Origin: Cryptomeria japonica
Lineage: Eukaryota; Streptophyta; Pinopsida; Cupressales; Cupressaceae
Assembly (NCBI RefSeq): GCF_030272615.1
Contig: NC_081414.1
Span: forward strand, 308,617,164 to 308,681,163
Direction: 5' to 3'
DNA: 64,000 nt
Made by a program: the position numbers and the translations under genes. Below are positions 24,001-35,393 of this stretch, in pieces; the first letter of the stretch is position 1, and each line of letters starts with the position of its first letter. A model generated the notes under the pieces. It saw only the letters and a list, made by a program, of their open reading frames with translations, was not told where the DNA came from and made no database searches.

Positions 24001-24489
24001 GATGATCTCATTCAAAATGGTGTTAATCCTTCATGACGCATGTATATTGACAAACGAGAGGCATTGGAACACCAAATGAATATTATAGAGTGCCAAATCA
24101 AGGACATGAGGAAATCCCAAAAAGAATGTGTAGATAAGAAGAAGGAGATTGTTGCTAAAATCTTTGAAATTCCATGTGCTTTCCTTGATGATAATGAAAA
24201 AGTCCTTGATGTTAATGAAATCATTAAGGAGTTCAGTTTGCTTGTGTTTGCTGAAGTTGATAGAGAGGAATTCTCCTTGTCATCAATTGATAGAATATTG
24301 GTTGATCTCTAATTCATCTTGGATTTTCTAGATTCACTTTTGAAGAAACACGGGAAATGTTGCATGGACTTAGAGGATTACATCACCAAGGTCAAGATCA
24401 TCACCAACCATGCCCAGGGACTTGATGGAGTTCAAATGAAGAATGCCTTGCAAAAGTTTGAGGAATTCTATAAGAGAGAGTCAACTTGA
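21067..24489 (+). pseudogene. Unrecognised decayed gene, about 1,140 codons
   Basis: A long plus-strand coding trail, broken by stops and three frame changes (frames shift near 22,062, 23,000-23,100 and 23,700). It begins with an ATG at 21,067 (MNKMVDQLHSSNT) and ends at the TGA at 24,487. The N-terminal third looks globular (DLITLLSKVKGLP; YLKVGFFNGEPFMLPRYPL; YHIEYVWADCRTKHDVKKF). The middle is Ser/Asp/Lys-rich and probably disordered (GSDDDTTGPIGRR; DEEPFDVD; NVPKRKKKTISLEDF). The C-terminal third is rich in heptad-like charged helices (EALEHQMNIIECQIKDMRK; VKIITNHAQGLDGVQMK), suggesting a coiled coil. No RT, integrase, protease or transposase motif is visible. It could be the extra ORF of a retroelement or a host gene relic; I cannot name it. 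A TATA-like ctatatatat and aataaag lie about 200 bp after the stop. Confidence 0.6.
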
Positions 24490-26570
24490 GGAAAATGACA
24501 CTTAATCATTTTCATGTTTTTCTAGTGGCATTTGTTTATGTCAATCGATACCTCAGGTGTCATTTTGTATATGCTTAGGTGCACATGTTGAGTGCACAAG
24601 TCCTAAGCCAAATAGAACTCTTCTTTTGACTTAGTCTTAGAATTAGTTATAATTTCCTATTTTCATGTTGCACCCCTCTTCTATATATATGAGGGTTATT
24701 ATTGTAATAAAGATCTTTTTTCCATCATTGTTTATGCAATGAAACTTTGTCAAAGTGAAAAGAAAATTGAGACTTATTGTTCATTTTGTAAAATTTGTAA
24801 TCTAATCAAAGAGGAGATAATCTTGGCATTCAAACTTTATTTTGAGAACAAACTTATGTATGGTATGAATGTTCTTATGTCATTGGTATCATATTTTCTT
24901 GAATGATTAAAATTGAGTAAAGTTTTTGGTGCTAGATATCGAAGATTTTTTGGGTCTTTGCAAGTAATATTTTAGTTACTTGTAAAATTCAAGATTTGAA
25001 AATTGTTTGAGAGAGGGTTGTTTTAAGTCTTTTAGCTTTTGTAAGCTATCTCTAGATTTTGTATTGGAAAGATAAAAAGTAGAGTCTTTATGTTGTATGG
25101 ATTATTTGGTTATAGTAAAATATATTTTAATATATTTGTAAGTGTTTCAGCTCACAATATATTTGGGTTGCAGTGGTTGATAGGGATTAAGTATTCAAAA
25201 TAATCTTTGAGTTCTTAGTGTGCATAATTCTTGTCCCCAGGTCATTTTTTCAAAAAAAGGGAAGTACCAGAAGACTTTGTTCTTTCACAAACACTTTACT
25301 TCCTAGTTAAATTAGTTTTAGTATTACTGCAAGATTAGAGTTGTTAATTAAGGAAATGTGTTCTTAAAAGAGAATTAGATATAACTGGTAATGATAAAAG
25401 AGAACTAAGTTATCATTTCATCCTAGAATAGTATAAAATTAGCAGGTAGATAGAATAGAAAATAATTACAGAAGAAAGGGGGATTCTTCCCTTACAATTA
25501 GGAGAGATCATATCTTGCATTCTGAATGATATCATCTCAAGCATTGTCGTGAAATACACATTTTGTGAACCTTCACTAGTTTACAAAATTTTCACCCAAA
25601 AAGAACAATATGTGTTAGTCAAGGAGGTAAAACAATCAATATAACCCCTGCAATAGTGAAGATGATAACCACAATCCTCTTATGACTTCCATGGTTTTGA
25701 CAAAGACATCAAGTAAGAGATAATTTCCAGGAAAGGCCAAGTGTCAATGCACCAAATATAGATAAAACTCTTGTGAACATGAAAGTGATGGAGCATATTA
25801 ATAAGAACATATGTTATGAGGAAAATCACATGTAAGTGCATTTTTGTGAAATTTTAAATAGTCATACTTCAAATGAATAGTTTAGTCAAGTTTTGACAAC
25901 ACTATGTGATTGTCAAAAAAAAGGAAAAGCATAGGATATGGTGTTTGACTAGGAGAGAGGATAAAAGATTCTTTAAAGGTATTGTGCTAAGTCTACTACT
26001 AAAATGCATATAATAGTTTTATTGGAGACAGTGAGGATGGTAATCATGAGTGACAAAAGAGAAGATTGAAGTTTAAATGCAATGATATAACCAAAACACT
26101 CAATAGATACTTGAGCAATCCTCGATGAATAGTGAAAGAAATAGTTTTGACAATCTATGTCTTGCTCACCAAAAGATAGTAAAGGCAAAAGTATGTGATA
26201 ATAACAAAGAATTACCCATCATGAAAAAAGAAGTAGAATCATGAGCATGAAACACGAGGAGGAATTCATATGATTCATCAGGGAGATTTGTGCTTAAAGA
26301 TATAGTCCTAATGAACACCAAGTGATGGTCATTAATCATACCCCCGAGGAGAAAAAACACTCTCCATTGTCAAAGGAAAATCACTATACAAAGTATAAAG
26401 ATGCAAAAAGGACAATCCATTAAGTAGATGGAGTTCATGAAAATGATAATGAACAAGTGACGATTGAAGGAAGACAAGGACAATCTTTGCATGTGGGCAA
26501 AAATATGAATATCACTGTGAAGGATGAGAGAATTGAGGTTAGTTAAAGACACAAAAAGTAATAAAATTAG
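24490..26570. other. No gene seen
   Basis: AT-rich sequence downstream of the unknown gene, then purine-rich DNA (25,540-26,560) without a recognisable domain. Open frames here are short and on both strands at once, as expected by chance. Confidence 0.5.
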
Positions 26571-27195
26571 TGGTGTAGAAACCTAAAATCATCCTAATTT
26601 AAATAAATAAATATTTGTATTCATTTAATTATTTTATCCTAAGTCTTCTATTAATTAAATAAATTTTATTTATTTAATTCATTCATTTAAAGCTTTTTCC
26701 TCTATGACACATGTCATTTATCTCTTCATTTTCCTTTACCTACCCCCTTCATAATCTTATTATTTCTTCTACCTACTCTTTAATCCTATCCGACCATTTA
26801 TCTTTTCACCTTTTAATCTTATCCCTCCATTTTATAAAGCATCTTCTATATAAGAAGATTCTTTCATCATTATCAACCCTAGTCAATACTTTATGCAATC
26901 AAGCCTTCTTGCAATCAAGTGACTTCACAACCACAATTCGTTCTTTGTTGAGCTCTTGTGCACATACAAAATCTGAGAGCAAATATATCAAACAAGATCA
27001 ATGGAGATAGGAGACAATGTAGATTAAAACACTACTTGGCATGTGAATGGTATTATTGTTCAATTTTTTGATTTGCATATTCTTAGGTTTCTTCATTGGT
27101 GTATGGTGGATATTTTATTGTAGGACTAGGATTTGTTGTGGTTGGATCTTTGTGGTTTTGCAACAGTTTGTCATCATCATTTTTCACCGTATACA
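26571..27195 (+). mobile_element. Gypsy-type LTR (plus strand), about 625 bp
   Basis: Starts TGGTGTAGAAACC at 26,571 and ends CACCGTATACA at 27,195, directly before a PBS-like sequence. It contains a TATA-like tatataag at 26,847-26,854, well placed to start a transcript within the LTR. The AT-rich block at 26,590-26,690 repeats taaataaat and ttaatt. No partner LTR was found downstream, so the element is truncated or interrupted. Confidence 0.58.
26847..26854 (+). promoter_or_regulatory. TATA-like box in the 26.6-kb LTR
   Basis: tatataag inside the plus-oriented LTR, about 275 bp after its start and 340 bp before its end, a usual position for an LTR promoter. Seen as a motif only. Confidence 0.4.
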
Positions 27196-27198
27196 TTT

Positions 27199-27218
27199 TG
27201 GCATGCTCGGTGGGACTC
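27199..27218 (+). promoter_or_regulatory. Primer binding site after the 26.6-kb LTR
   Basis: tggcatgctcggtgggactc follows the LTR end by three bases and begins with TGG. It has the general form of plant gypsy primer sites. The tRNA was not determined. Confidence 0.5.
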
Positions 27219-28189
27219 TTGTCCCTTAGTTTCTAACATTTATTTTTTGTTTTAGTCTTTTTTGTCAAGTTGCAGGTCAGATCAACAATTATTACAGATG
27301 AAAACACATTTACAAATCATCTTTTCACATCTGCATTCTTGTCTGATCTTTTGTTTTACAAGTTTCAAGTGTTTTCCATGTCTGTATCAATTTTGTTTAC
27401 ATCTGTGAGAGACAGTATCGTGTCTGTGTTTTTCACTAGGTTTGTGCATCCTAAAATCGCGTCTGCATCATCTTTCCACTTCTCTGTCGAATCTTTCCAC
27501 ATCTATGTTTTATTTCTGTGTCTATGTTTTATTTTCATGTTTGCATCGAATATTTCCAATGTCTGTGTCATTTTATATTGTATATGTAGTTTATTGCAAT
27601 TTTGCAGGTTGCATATTTCAGGTCCAGGTCTTTCCATGTCTGTGTTAGGTATAATTGCATCTAGGTTTCTGCATTTACTTCTTTGTTGTTTTTCCATTTA
27701 GGTATAATTTTCCATTTAGATTTAGTTTATCCTAACCCCTTTCTTGGACTAACAAAGTGGTGCATCTATTTAAAAGGCAAAAATGTATTGCCAAAGGCCC
27801 CCTTTTCACATTTGGATTTGGATTTTCTAAAATCAACCTAACGAGTGTGCTTGTAGGTGGGGATAATTTATCAAAACTACTAATCATTTTGTTGCAAGGG
27901 TAATCTAGGTGTGCACCTTTGGATTTTTAGTCTAATTAGGGTCACATCTTATTCATTTGGGGTTAAATAACTTGTTTGAAGTGTTTGGTGCACTTTAGGC
28001 ACTTTATGTTTATAACCCTAGAAGTGATAACAAAAGTATCCTCTCCCCTCGCCTTCCTTTGGTCCTAGGGTGTAAGAGAAATTGTTATCATCTTCTTTTC
28101 AGATAGGAGGGTCTATCTCTTGGGAGAGACCACAACCCAAGCAGCATGTCTTCAACTTGCTATATAAATTAATGTTAGTATTATGGATG
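27219..28189 (+). other. Non-coding gypsy leader fragment
   Basis: T-rich, repeats 'tctgtgt' and 'catctg' phrases, and has no supported gene. The part at about 27,815-28,170 is similar in inverted orientation to 35,560-35,890: both contain aaaagtatcctctcccc, and 'tttggtgca' lies at equivalent positions. Two related leaders therefore face each other around the copia cluster. Confidence 0.5.
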
Positions 28190-29232
28190 TGTTGCGTTGG
28201 TTTTGTCATTGATGTCAATAATTTTCAACACTTATCCTTGTGGAGATCTTTGGTTATGTTCACCAGCATGTTCAGTGACTTATGCACAACCACTGATATA
28301 CGGTTCACCGACAAGTTATATTGTTCACTGGCACTAAGGATGATCTGTTATCATCTGGAGATTACTTGGTTATGTTGAAGACATTGTTTGGACAATTGGT
28401 TTTGGTGATTTGATTATTGGTACAATCAAGTTTGCATATTTGCTATTACTAGCAAATAGGTCTAGGGTATGGACCGACAAGCATTATCTATTCCAGATCA
28501 ACACGACACATTATGGAGATGATTTTTTATTGTTGTAAATGCATTGAGCCGATATCATGCATTGCATATTGATTCATTTTTAATTTATTTAATTGTAATA
28601 TTCTTAGTGAGCGGACCTACACATTTGGTCTTAGATTTTGGTATATATGTAAGATCTCATTTGCAAGATTATGTAGAGGATTGTGAAAAAGGATTGTAAT
28701 AAGGTATATGCGAATATAAGTAGAGCTATACACAAAAAAATCATTTGAAGATTCAAGGAAGGTATGAAGAAGAAAATCAGAGCTTAACCGGTACTGAATC
28801 CAGCATATGAAGATGCTATTTTGAGCAGTACATTATAATTGGATTTAACCATCCAATTGTAGTCAGTGTGACTCCCATTTTGTGATTGAGCAGTGAGCTC
28901 TAGGCAGTTGGCCTTTCTGCATGTGCAGACCCCATTTGTACACACATACTATCTGCAGTAGTATCATCTAATTGTGGGTAAGGTTTCCCACCATGGTTTT
29001 TCCCCTTACAGGGTTTCCATGTACAAATAATTGTGTTATGTGTTGTGGATATTATTTGTCTTTTGTTTCATGCATTAAACTTTATCGGTACTATTATTAA
29101 CTGCTAAACTGTCTACTGACATTAAGTTTAGTTTACCGATATCATGCACTAACTTTGGTTAAGTTATATTTGGGTTGAAATTAATTAACAACTTATTCAC
29201 CCCCCCCTCTCAATTTCCTTCATGTTTTAACA
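28190..29232 (+). mobile_element. Copia LTR, plus-oriented, solo or truncated
   Basis: Starts TGTTGCGTTGG, ends TTTTAACA, about 1.04 kb. It shares the order of landmarks with the other copia LTRs here: a 'gtcagtgtgactccc' block, 'gagctctaggcagttggcc', 'ccaccatggtttttcc', and a C run (29,200-29,207) just before the 3' end. No tRNA-Met type PBS follows (attaatacg instead), so it looks like a solo LTR or broken end. No clear target duplication was seen. Confidence 0.65.
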
Positions 29233-29740
29233 ATTAATACGTTAGGTGAAAGTTGTGATGACTCGGTGACATGTATCTACATCGATGGTTCTCCCTAGTA
29301 TCCACACTTATATTGGACGTGTTAAAAATCCTCTCTGGGGATTAGGAGTGGGTTCTTAAATGAGTTGTTGCCACATGGGTAGACACCAAGAACTGCAGAA
29401 GTTCCCCCACTAAACACCTTTTGTTCTAGAGGCCAAAAATCCCTATATTTGATGTTTCAAGGAGTGCAGATCATACCTCGTAGATACCCCTCATGTACCC
29501 TTTCATATTGAGACAAGAATCCCTCATTTGAACTTTGGTATTTTTGAGGTAAGAGAATCTGGTTTGCATTTCAGAGAAGAATTTTTTTCAAGGAAAACAT
29601 GCTTAGGTTTGGAGATCAAAAGAGCTTCCAAGCCAACTTCCTTTAGGGCTTCATCTTTAGTCAATCGATCCTTAACTTTGTCTCCAATTTTCAACCATTT
29701 TATTCTCATTTGCAAAAGACATCTTTCAAGCTAGAGTCAC
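29233..29740. other. No gene seen
   Basis: Half a kilobase between the copia LTR and the broken 3' end of element C. Both strands have short open frames (for example 29,524-29,715 on minus) without recognisable motifs. Confidence 0.45.
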
Positions 29741-31085
29741 TTGTATTATCACAATAGATAGTCACCAGTTCTGACATATCTATCTTGAATCCTTCTAGCA
29801 CAAGTCTCATCCATATTGCCTATGTACAATTCATGGATGCAACTACATACTTAGCTTCAGTTGTAGATAGTTTGTTTCTTTCTAGTCCATGCCACTAATC
29901 TTCCTCCAAGTAGAAAATCTCCACTGGTTGTGCTTTTTCGATCATCCACATTACCTGCCCAATCAGCATCAGTAAAGACATCTAAAGTAAAATTTCCTTT
30001 ATAAGAATACCATAAACCATAGTTTAATGTGCCTTTTAGATACCAAAAAATTCTCTTCATAGCCACCATGTGACTCTCTTTAGGCTCTTTTTGAAATCTA
30101 GCCACTAATCCAACAACATGATCAATGTCTGGTCTGCCATGGACAACATAGTGTAGCTTGCTAATCATAGATATGTACTCTTTTTCATTAACAACAGGGG
30201 AATCATCTTCCTTTGACAACTTGCAACTAGTCAAAATCAGTGTTCCTACCGGTTTTCAATCTTCAACACCTATTTGATATACTTGGTCTGACAAATAAAG
30301 ATACCACCATCTAGTTGTTGAACTTGTAAGACAATAAAGAACTTAATTTCACTGATTAGAGATATTTCAAATTCCTTTTTCATTATATCAGCAAAGTCCA
30401 TACACATGTCATCATTTCCACCAAAAATTATGTCATCAACAAATATTTCTGCTATCAACATCTTGTCTCCATTAGTCTTTAAATAAATGTTGTTGTCCTC
30501 ACTGGTATGTTGGAATCCAATTTTGATCAAATATGCATGTAACCTCTCATACCATGCTCTCAGTACCTTCTTAAGACCATATAGTGCTTTGTACAATTTA
30601 CAAACCATGTCTTTATCATCAATCAAGGAAAATCCATTTGGCTACTCAATGTACACTTCTTTTTCTAGAATCCCATTTAGAAAGGCTAACTTGACATCCA
30701 TTTGGTAAACTTTGAATCCCTTATATGCAACAAATGCAAGTAGCATCCCCACTCCTTCTAATCTAGCAACAGGTACAAATATTTCACCATAATCCTCACC
30801 TTCCTCTTGAGCATAGCCTTTGCAGACTAACCTTGCCTTTTTTCTTACAATCTTTCCTTCTTCATCCAATTTATTCCTAAAGACCCATTTTGTTCCAATT
30901 ACATTCTTATCCTCTAGTCCAGGAACAAGTGACCATGTCTGATTCTTCTCAATTTGATCTAATCCTCCATTCACCCAATCATCATCCTTTAGTGCTTCAT
31001 TAACTGTCTTGTGTTCTATTGTAGATATCAAACTGAGTTCTCTCAGATCTTCTTCTGGTTTGAACACCTGCATTCCTATCACCAA
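29741..31085 (-). pseudogene. Copia RT and partial RNase H (element C)
   Basis: Would copy RNA to DNA. From 31,085: NQTWSLVPGLEDKNVIGTKW, then FRNKLDEEGKIVRKKARLVC, then VYQMDVKLAFLNGILEKEVY, a stop (TAG, about 30,642) just after VYIE, then LYKALYGLKKVLRAWYERL and the catalytic FVDDIIFGGNDD (about 30,440). The FVDD box replaces the usual YVDD and is also found in element B. RNase H follows after more stops: HGRPDIDHVVGLVARFQK, RIFWYLKGTLNYGLWY and FTDADWAGNVDDRKSTTS. The element stops at the CDN motif, so the C-terminus is missing. 'VYIE-stop-P' is at the same codon in element B. Confidence 0.92.
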
Positions 31086-31131
31086 TTATGTGCTCTTGTG
31101 AATGATTCAGTCTGACATATCTAGGTATTTC

Positions 31132-32300
31132 CTATGCTAGTTTTGCATCTTCTTCATTAGGTTCTTCATATTCTTCCTCACTGTCATCTCTTATCGGTTG
31201 AGCACCTAGTTCTGCACTTGTTAGTTCTTCATTATTCTTTGCTTCTGATTCAATGATCACAAACTTTTCCTCATTATCATCCTTTTTAGGTTCTGATCTG
31301 CTTGTACTTTCACACTTATCAGATAGATCATCAACTTTTACATTAGCACTTTCAACAATTTTCTTAGTTCTCTTAAAGATAACATTTATATGCTTTACTC
31401 TTATAAGAGTAACCAAGAAAAATTCCCTCATCAAATTTTGCATCAAATTTCTCAGTGTAGTTATCTCTATTAATAAAACATTGACTTCCAAAGATTTTAA
31501 AATAACTAACACAAGGGGTTTTTCCATACCATAGCTCATAGGGTGTCTTATTGTTACCTCTCTTTACCAGTGCTTGGTTTTGAGTGTATACAGTAGTACT
31601 GACCACTTCTCTCTGAAACATTTTGGATACATTACCCTGTAATAACATGGTTCTTGCAGCTTTAACTATTGTTCTATTCATCCTTTCTACTATGCCATTC
31701 TGTTGTGGTGTCCTTGAAGAAGACATATGTCTCTTTATACCATGTTCATTAAAATACTTAACAAATTCATCAGATGTGAATTCACCACCTCAGTCTGATC
31801 TTAAACACTTCAAGTTCTTACCGGTTTCCTTCTCAACCAGAGCTTTAAATGATTTAAATTTATTAAATGCTTCTGATTTCTCTCTCAAAAATGTCACCAC
31901 ATTATTTTAGAATAGTCATCAATGAAGATCATGAAATACCTATCACCATAATATCTCTTTGTTCTCATAGGGCCATAAAGATCAATATGTACCAAATCTA
32001 AAACATTCTCAGAAATACCATTCTTTCTCTTGAAAGAAATAGAGGTCATCTTACTGATTTGAAAATCTTTGCATATCACACTATCTGGTTTGATAAGTTG
32101 GGGTAATCCTCTTACAAAACTTGACCTTTTTATCTTAACAAAATTATTAAAATTAACATGACAACATCTTTTATGACACAACCAACTATCTTCTATTCTT
32201 GCAACCAGACAATTATTACCTCTAGTTTTCTTCCCAGTAGCAATCATTTCACCATTACCTCCAAGAATTCTGCAGACTCCACTCTTAAAATCAAGCAAAT
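31132..32300 (-). pseudogene. Copia integrase (element C)
   Basis: Zinc-binding part (CHKRCCHVNFNNFVKIKRSS; QLIKPDSVICKDFQISKM) then the core: Asp in LVHIDLYGPMRT (about 31,985), a broken segment with the second Asp region (PLRSDXGGEF-like, stop near 31,790), and Glu in TPQQNGIVERMNR (about 31,690). It continues with KTPYELWYGKTPCVSYFKIF and GIFLGYSYKSKAYKC. The acidic linker (31,530-31,132) leads to RT. The active-site Glu is intact; the frame breaks near 31,900 and 31,380 disable the protein. Confidence 0.88.
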
Positions 32301-33610
32301 AACCTTTATCATTGAGATGATCAACACTTAAAAGATTATTCTTAAGACCATCAACATTACTCTTCCCATTTAGAGAAATTAAACCTTTACCTTTCACCAT
32401 GCAAGGAGAGTTGTTTCCAAATCTAACAACGCCTCCATCAAATTCATTAAGGGTTATGAAATTTCTTTTGTCTCCGGTCATGTGGTGTGAGCAACCACTA
32501 TCTATAATCCATTCATCACTATTCTCCATATGAGATAATAGTGCCTTTTCATCAGACAATTCCTCCTTCACCGCTACAAACACAATTCTTCATTATCATC
32601 TTCTTCTTTTGACTCCTCATCGGTCACACCTTCATCTACTGCAACATAACAATGTTTCTATCCATTTCCTTTGAATATTCTAAACTTCTATTTCTTATCA
32701 GTGTCAGGATAGTTAGCAGAAATATGACCAGTTTTACTACAAGAGAAACACTTCAAAGGTAGCTTCCCTTTATACTTATTAGTGCCTCTTGGAAATCTCT
32801 TTGCTAACAGTGCCTAAGTTCCATCACTTGATCTTCATTGTTCTTCATTTCCCCGATTACTTTCATGAATTATCGTACACTCATGATTTTGACATATATC
32901 TTTTCCTTTTCTAGCAAATGAACCGGTAACAGAAGCTTTAAAGGCAAATTCAGTAGATTTAATCACACTATTGTCAAAACTATTTAACTCAAAATTTGTA
33001 AGCTTACTAATCAATGAATTAATAATTACCTTATCCTTTGAAATATATCCAAGTTCTTGGATCGCCGATACTCTTATAGCATACTGAGGTTGAAGAGTTA
33101 TGAGCATTTTACTTACTATAGCACCATCTTCTATTTTGCCTCTAGCACTCTTTATGCCACCAACAACTTCTTTGATTCTTTGACCATACTATCCAATATT
33201 CTCTCCTTCAAGGATTATCATGTCATTGAACTTTCCTCTCAATATTTCCTCTTTGGCTCTTTGAACGTGCTCATCTCCTCCATAGATTGTCTCTAACTTT
33301 TCCCAAACCTCACATGCAATTTCCAATCCTTAAACATCAATATATTCTGAATCAGATAAAGTACTTACAATAGCTTATAGGGCTTGCATGTTATCTTGCT
33401 ACTCTCTGAGTTCATCCAGTATCAAGGGAGTAGTTGTAGGAGCAACATATGTTGTTTCAACTTGCTCCCAATATTGTGCACCAAGACCTTTGATGTAGAT
33501 CTTCATTTTGTCTTTCTAGATCTTGTAGCTATCCTTGTTGAACTTGGGACCCTCTTTCTTCAACATCTTGAATTCCTCAGAATCTTTTCCTCAAGCAGTT
33601 AGGCTTTCTG
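32301..33610 (-). pseudogene. Copia gag and protease (element C)
   Basis: Gag starts near 33,560 (MLKKEGPKFNKDSY), followed by MKIYIKGLGAQYWEQVE, EIACEVWEKLETIYGGDEH and GKFNDMIILEGENIG, then a TAG at about 33,192, YGQRIKEVVGGIKSARGK and NSLISKLTNFELNSF. The zinc knuckle at about 32,740 reads KCFSCSKTGHISANYP, with Tyr where the last Cys of CCHC belongs. The protease motif is DEWIIDSGCSHHMTGDKRNF (about 32,500), with the catalytic Asp intact. Several stops lie in between. The zinc-knuckle Tyr and the stop before YGQR are shared with element B. Confidence 0.88.
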
Positions 33611-33627
33611 CACACATAGGACCAATT

Positions 33628-33638
33628 CTCTAATACCA
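33628..33638 (-). promoter_or_regulatory. Primer binding site of copia C
   Basis: On the minus strand it reads tggtattagag two bases after the LTR. It differs by one C-to-T change from the tRNA-iMet site tggtatcagag seen in elements A and B. Confidence 0.82.
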
Positions 33639-33640
33639 AT

Positions 33641-35393
33641 TGTTAATCCTATGAGGATCCAATTAATACTGAGAGGGGGGGATCAATATTAAGACCAATT
33701 GAAACTTCAACTCCAAAATCAAACTTATATCAGATCTGAAACCATTTAACAAATATCTCCTTCTTTAATCAGATCTAATAACCTCTTTATCATATTACAT
33801 TAATCAAATCATTTACCAATACTATCAATACTTTCACCACCAAAGCAATCATATAAACTTGATCATTTACCAACTCATTAACCTTATCAATCATATCAAA
33901 AACTTTCTCAAACAACTCCTTATCAGTACTGGTAACCTCTGATAAACTTATGATAAAACATCATAACCGGTGTCTTAGAAATAATGTATGAAATGAAACA
34001 TAAACAATAACATCACATGAAAAACATGCCACACATGAAAACCACAAGTTTTTGATATGGAAACCCAAATAGGGAAAAACCACAGCGAGAGTTGGTACCC
34101 TCAAATATTTGTACTCTTTCAAAGTACGCCCTGTTAGGAGCTTAGCTATGTTAGGAGATTACAATACGCCCGATTAGGAGAAGACCCTTTTAGTAGTCAC
34201 TTGGTTAGGGGATTTGCCTTGCAACCCAGTTAGGAGTAGACCCTGTTAGGAGTCACTCGGTTAGGGGATTTGCCTTGCATCCTAGTTAGGAGCTTGATGA
34301 TCTATTAGGATAAACCTCATGAGAGGATTTAACACTCTTTTGAGAGTTGTCCTATTAGGGGACTTAAATGTTTAAGTCTTGTTAGAACCTACCCGGTTAA
34401 AGGATTTGACCTGCTACAATTGTTAGGAAACAACAGTGAAAGAACGATCTTTTACTTTCACTTCTCTACTTGCTTGATCAGATCCAGTTATGCACAACAC
34501 TTTACAACTCTTAGGCAGATCTTACACTTCACCTGGATGACTTAACACATTCTCTAAGACCATCAACACACAAAACATCAACTGTGTCATCCTAAATAGC
34601 CATCTCAACTAGGTCGGCCACAAAACCTAATTACATCTTGAATTTACAATTCAAATCATAAGAGATCATCACAAATTGATATACAATTCATTACAACAAA
34701 TTACAATGCAATATCAATCATTGGTTGATCATAACTCATCACGAAAATCTTATCTTTACCAAAGTCAAACCCTCAAAACACTCTACTAAGTGTTTTGTTG
34801 ATTCTCAAGAAAATATTCCTTGAATCGTGCCAAAACAACTATCAAATATTTCATGTGGGTTGTGTCATGTTACCAACTTCATGTAGACTCATCGTCGATC
34901 ACCATTATAATAGAAATCATTACCGATTTGATGATTTCATCACCGGTCTTAAACCCTACTAAAACCTTAGCAAAACTTCATAAAAAATTTGAAACATGCC
35001 TTCTGGTAATCTCCACAAGTTCCGGTTCCGGTCACATACACCTTTCCATGATACAAGTTCACCATCCAAATTACAAATCACCAATCATCGCTAACCATTG
35101 TATCCAATCAAAACAACTCTGCTTTACTAGTTAAAGTCCTATTTCACTGACTTTATCTCTTTGCCGGTAAACCCTATCTTCTAGTAAACCAAATCACTTA
35201 GATAACAAAAAAAGACATCATGAATATCATTTGACATCAGTTTCCAGCAATGACAACACAAATAACTGATCATGCCATCTATTCATAGAATCTCAATCTC
35301 TTCATCACAAATAGACTTCTATCCTTTACCGGTACGGTCAATAGACTTCAACTGCATCACCTGCATCTGTATCAGTTATACGAAATGCCAACA
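33641..35393 (-). mobile_element. 5' LTR of copia C
   Basis: On the minus strand it starts TGTTGGCATTTCG at 35,393 and ends GGATTAACA at 33,641, about 1.75 kb. A run of G (33,673-33,679) near the inner end is the C-rich pre-terminal tract of this LTR family. 'gttaggag' and 'ggttaggggatttg' recur at 34,130-34,400, the same kind of short repeat array found in the LTRs of element B ('ctaacaggg'). Confidence 0.83.
34130..34440. repeat. Short interspersed repeats inside the copia C LTR
   Basis: Repeated phrases 'gttaggag', 'ccctgttaggagtcac' and 'cggttaggggatttgcc' at irregular 20-60 bp spacing. The LTRs of element B have the complementary array (54,330-54,570 and 61,060-61,290). Role unknown; transcription-factor sites are possible. 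Confidence 0.68.

Larger units (their letters stand above)
29741..35393 (-). mobile_element. Copia retrotransposon C (minus, 3'-truncated)
   Basis: From 35,393 down the minus strand: 5' LTR, tRNA-Met type PBS, gag, protease, integrase, RT and the start of RNase H, then a sudden end at about 29,741 inside RNase H, at the CDN motif. The order protease-integrase-RT is that of Ty1/copia. It is closely related to element B at 53.6-61.7 kb in protein and LTR termini. Many stops make it non-coding. Confidence 0.88.

Noticed and set aside
26711-27701. Several plus-strand open frames with membrane-like composition
   Set aside because: They cross an LTR, a PBS and a T-rich leader. The composition is a by-product of T-rich DNA.
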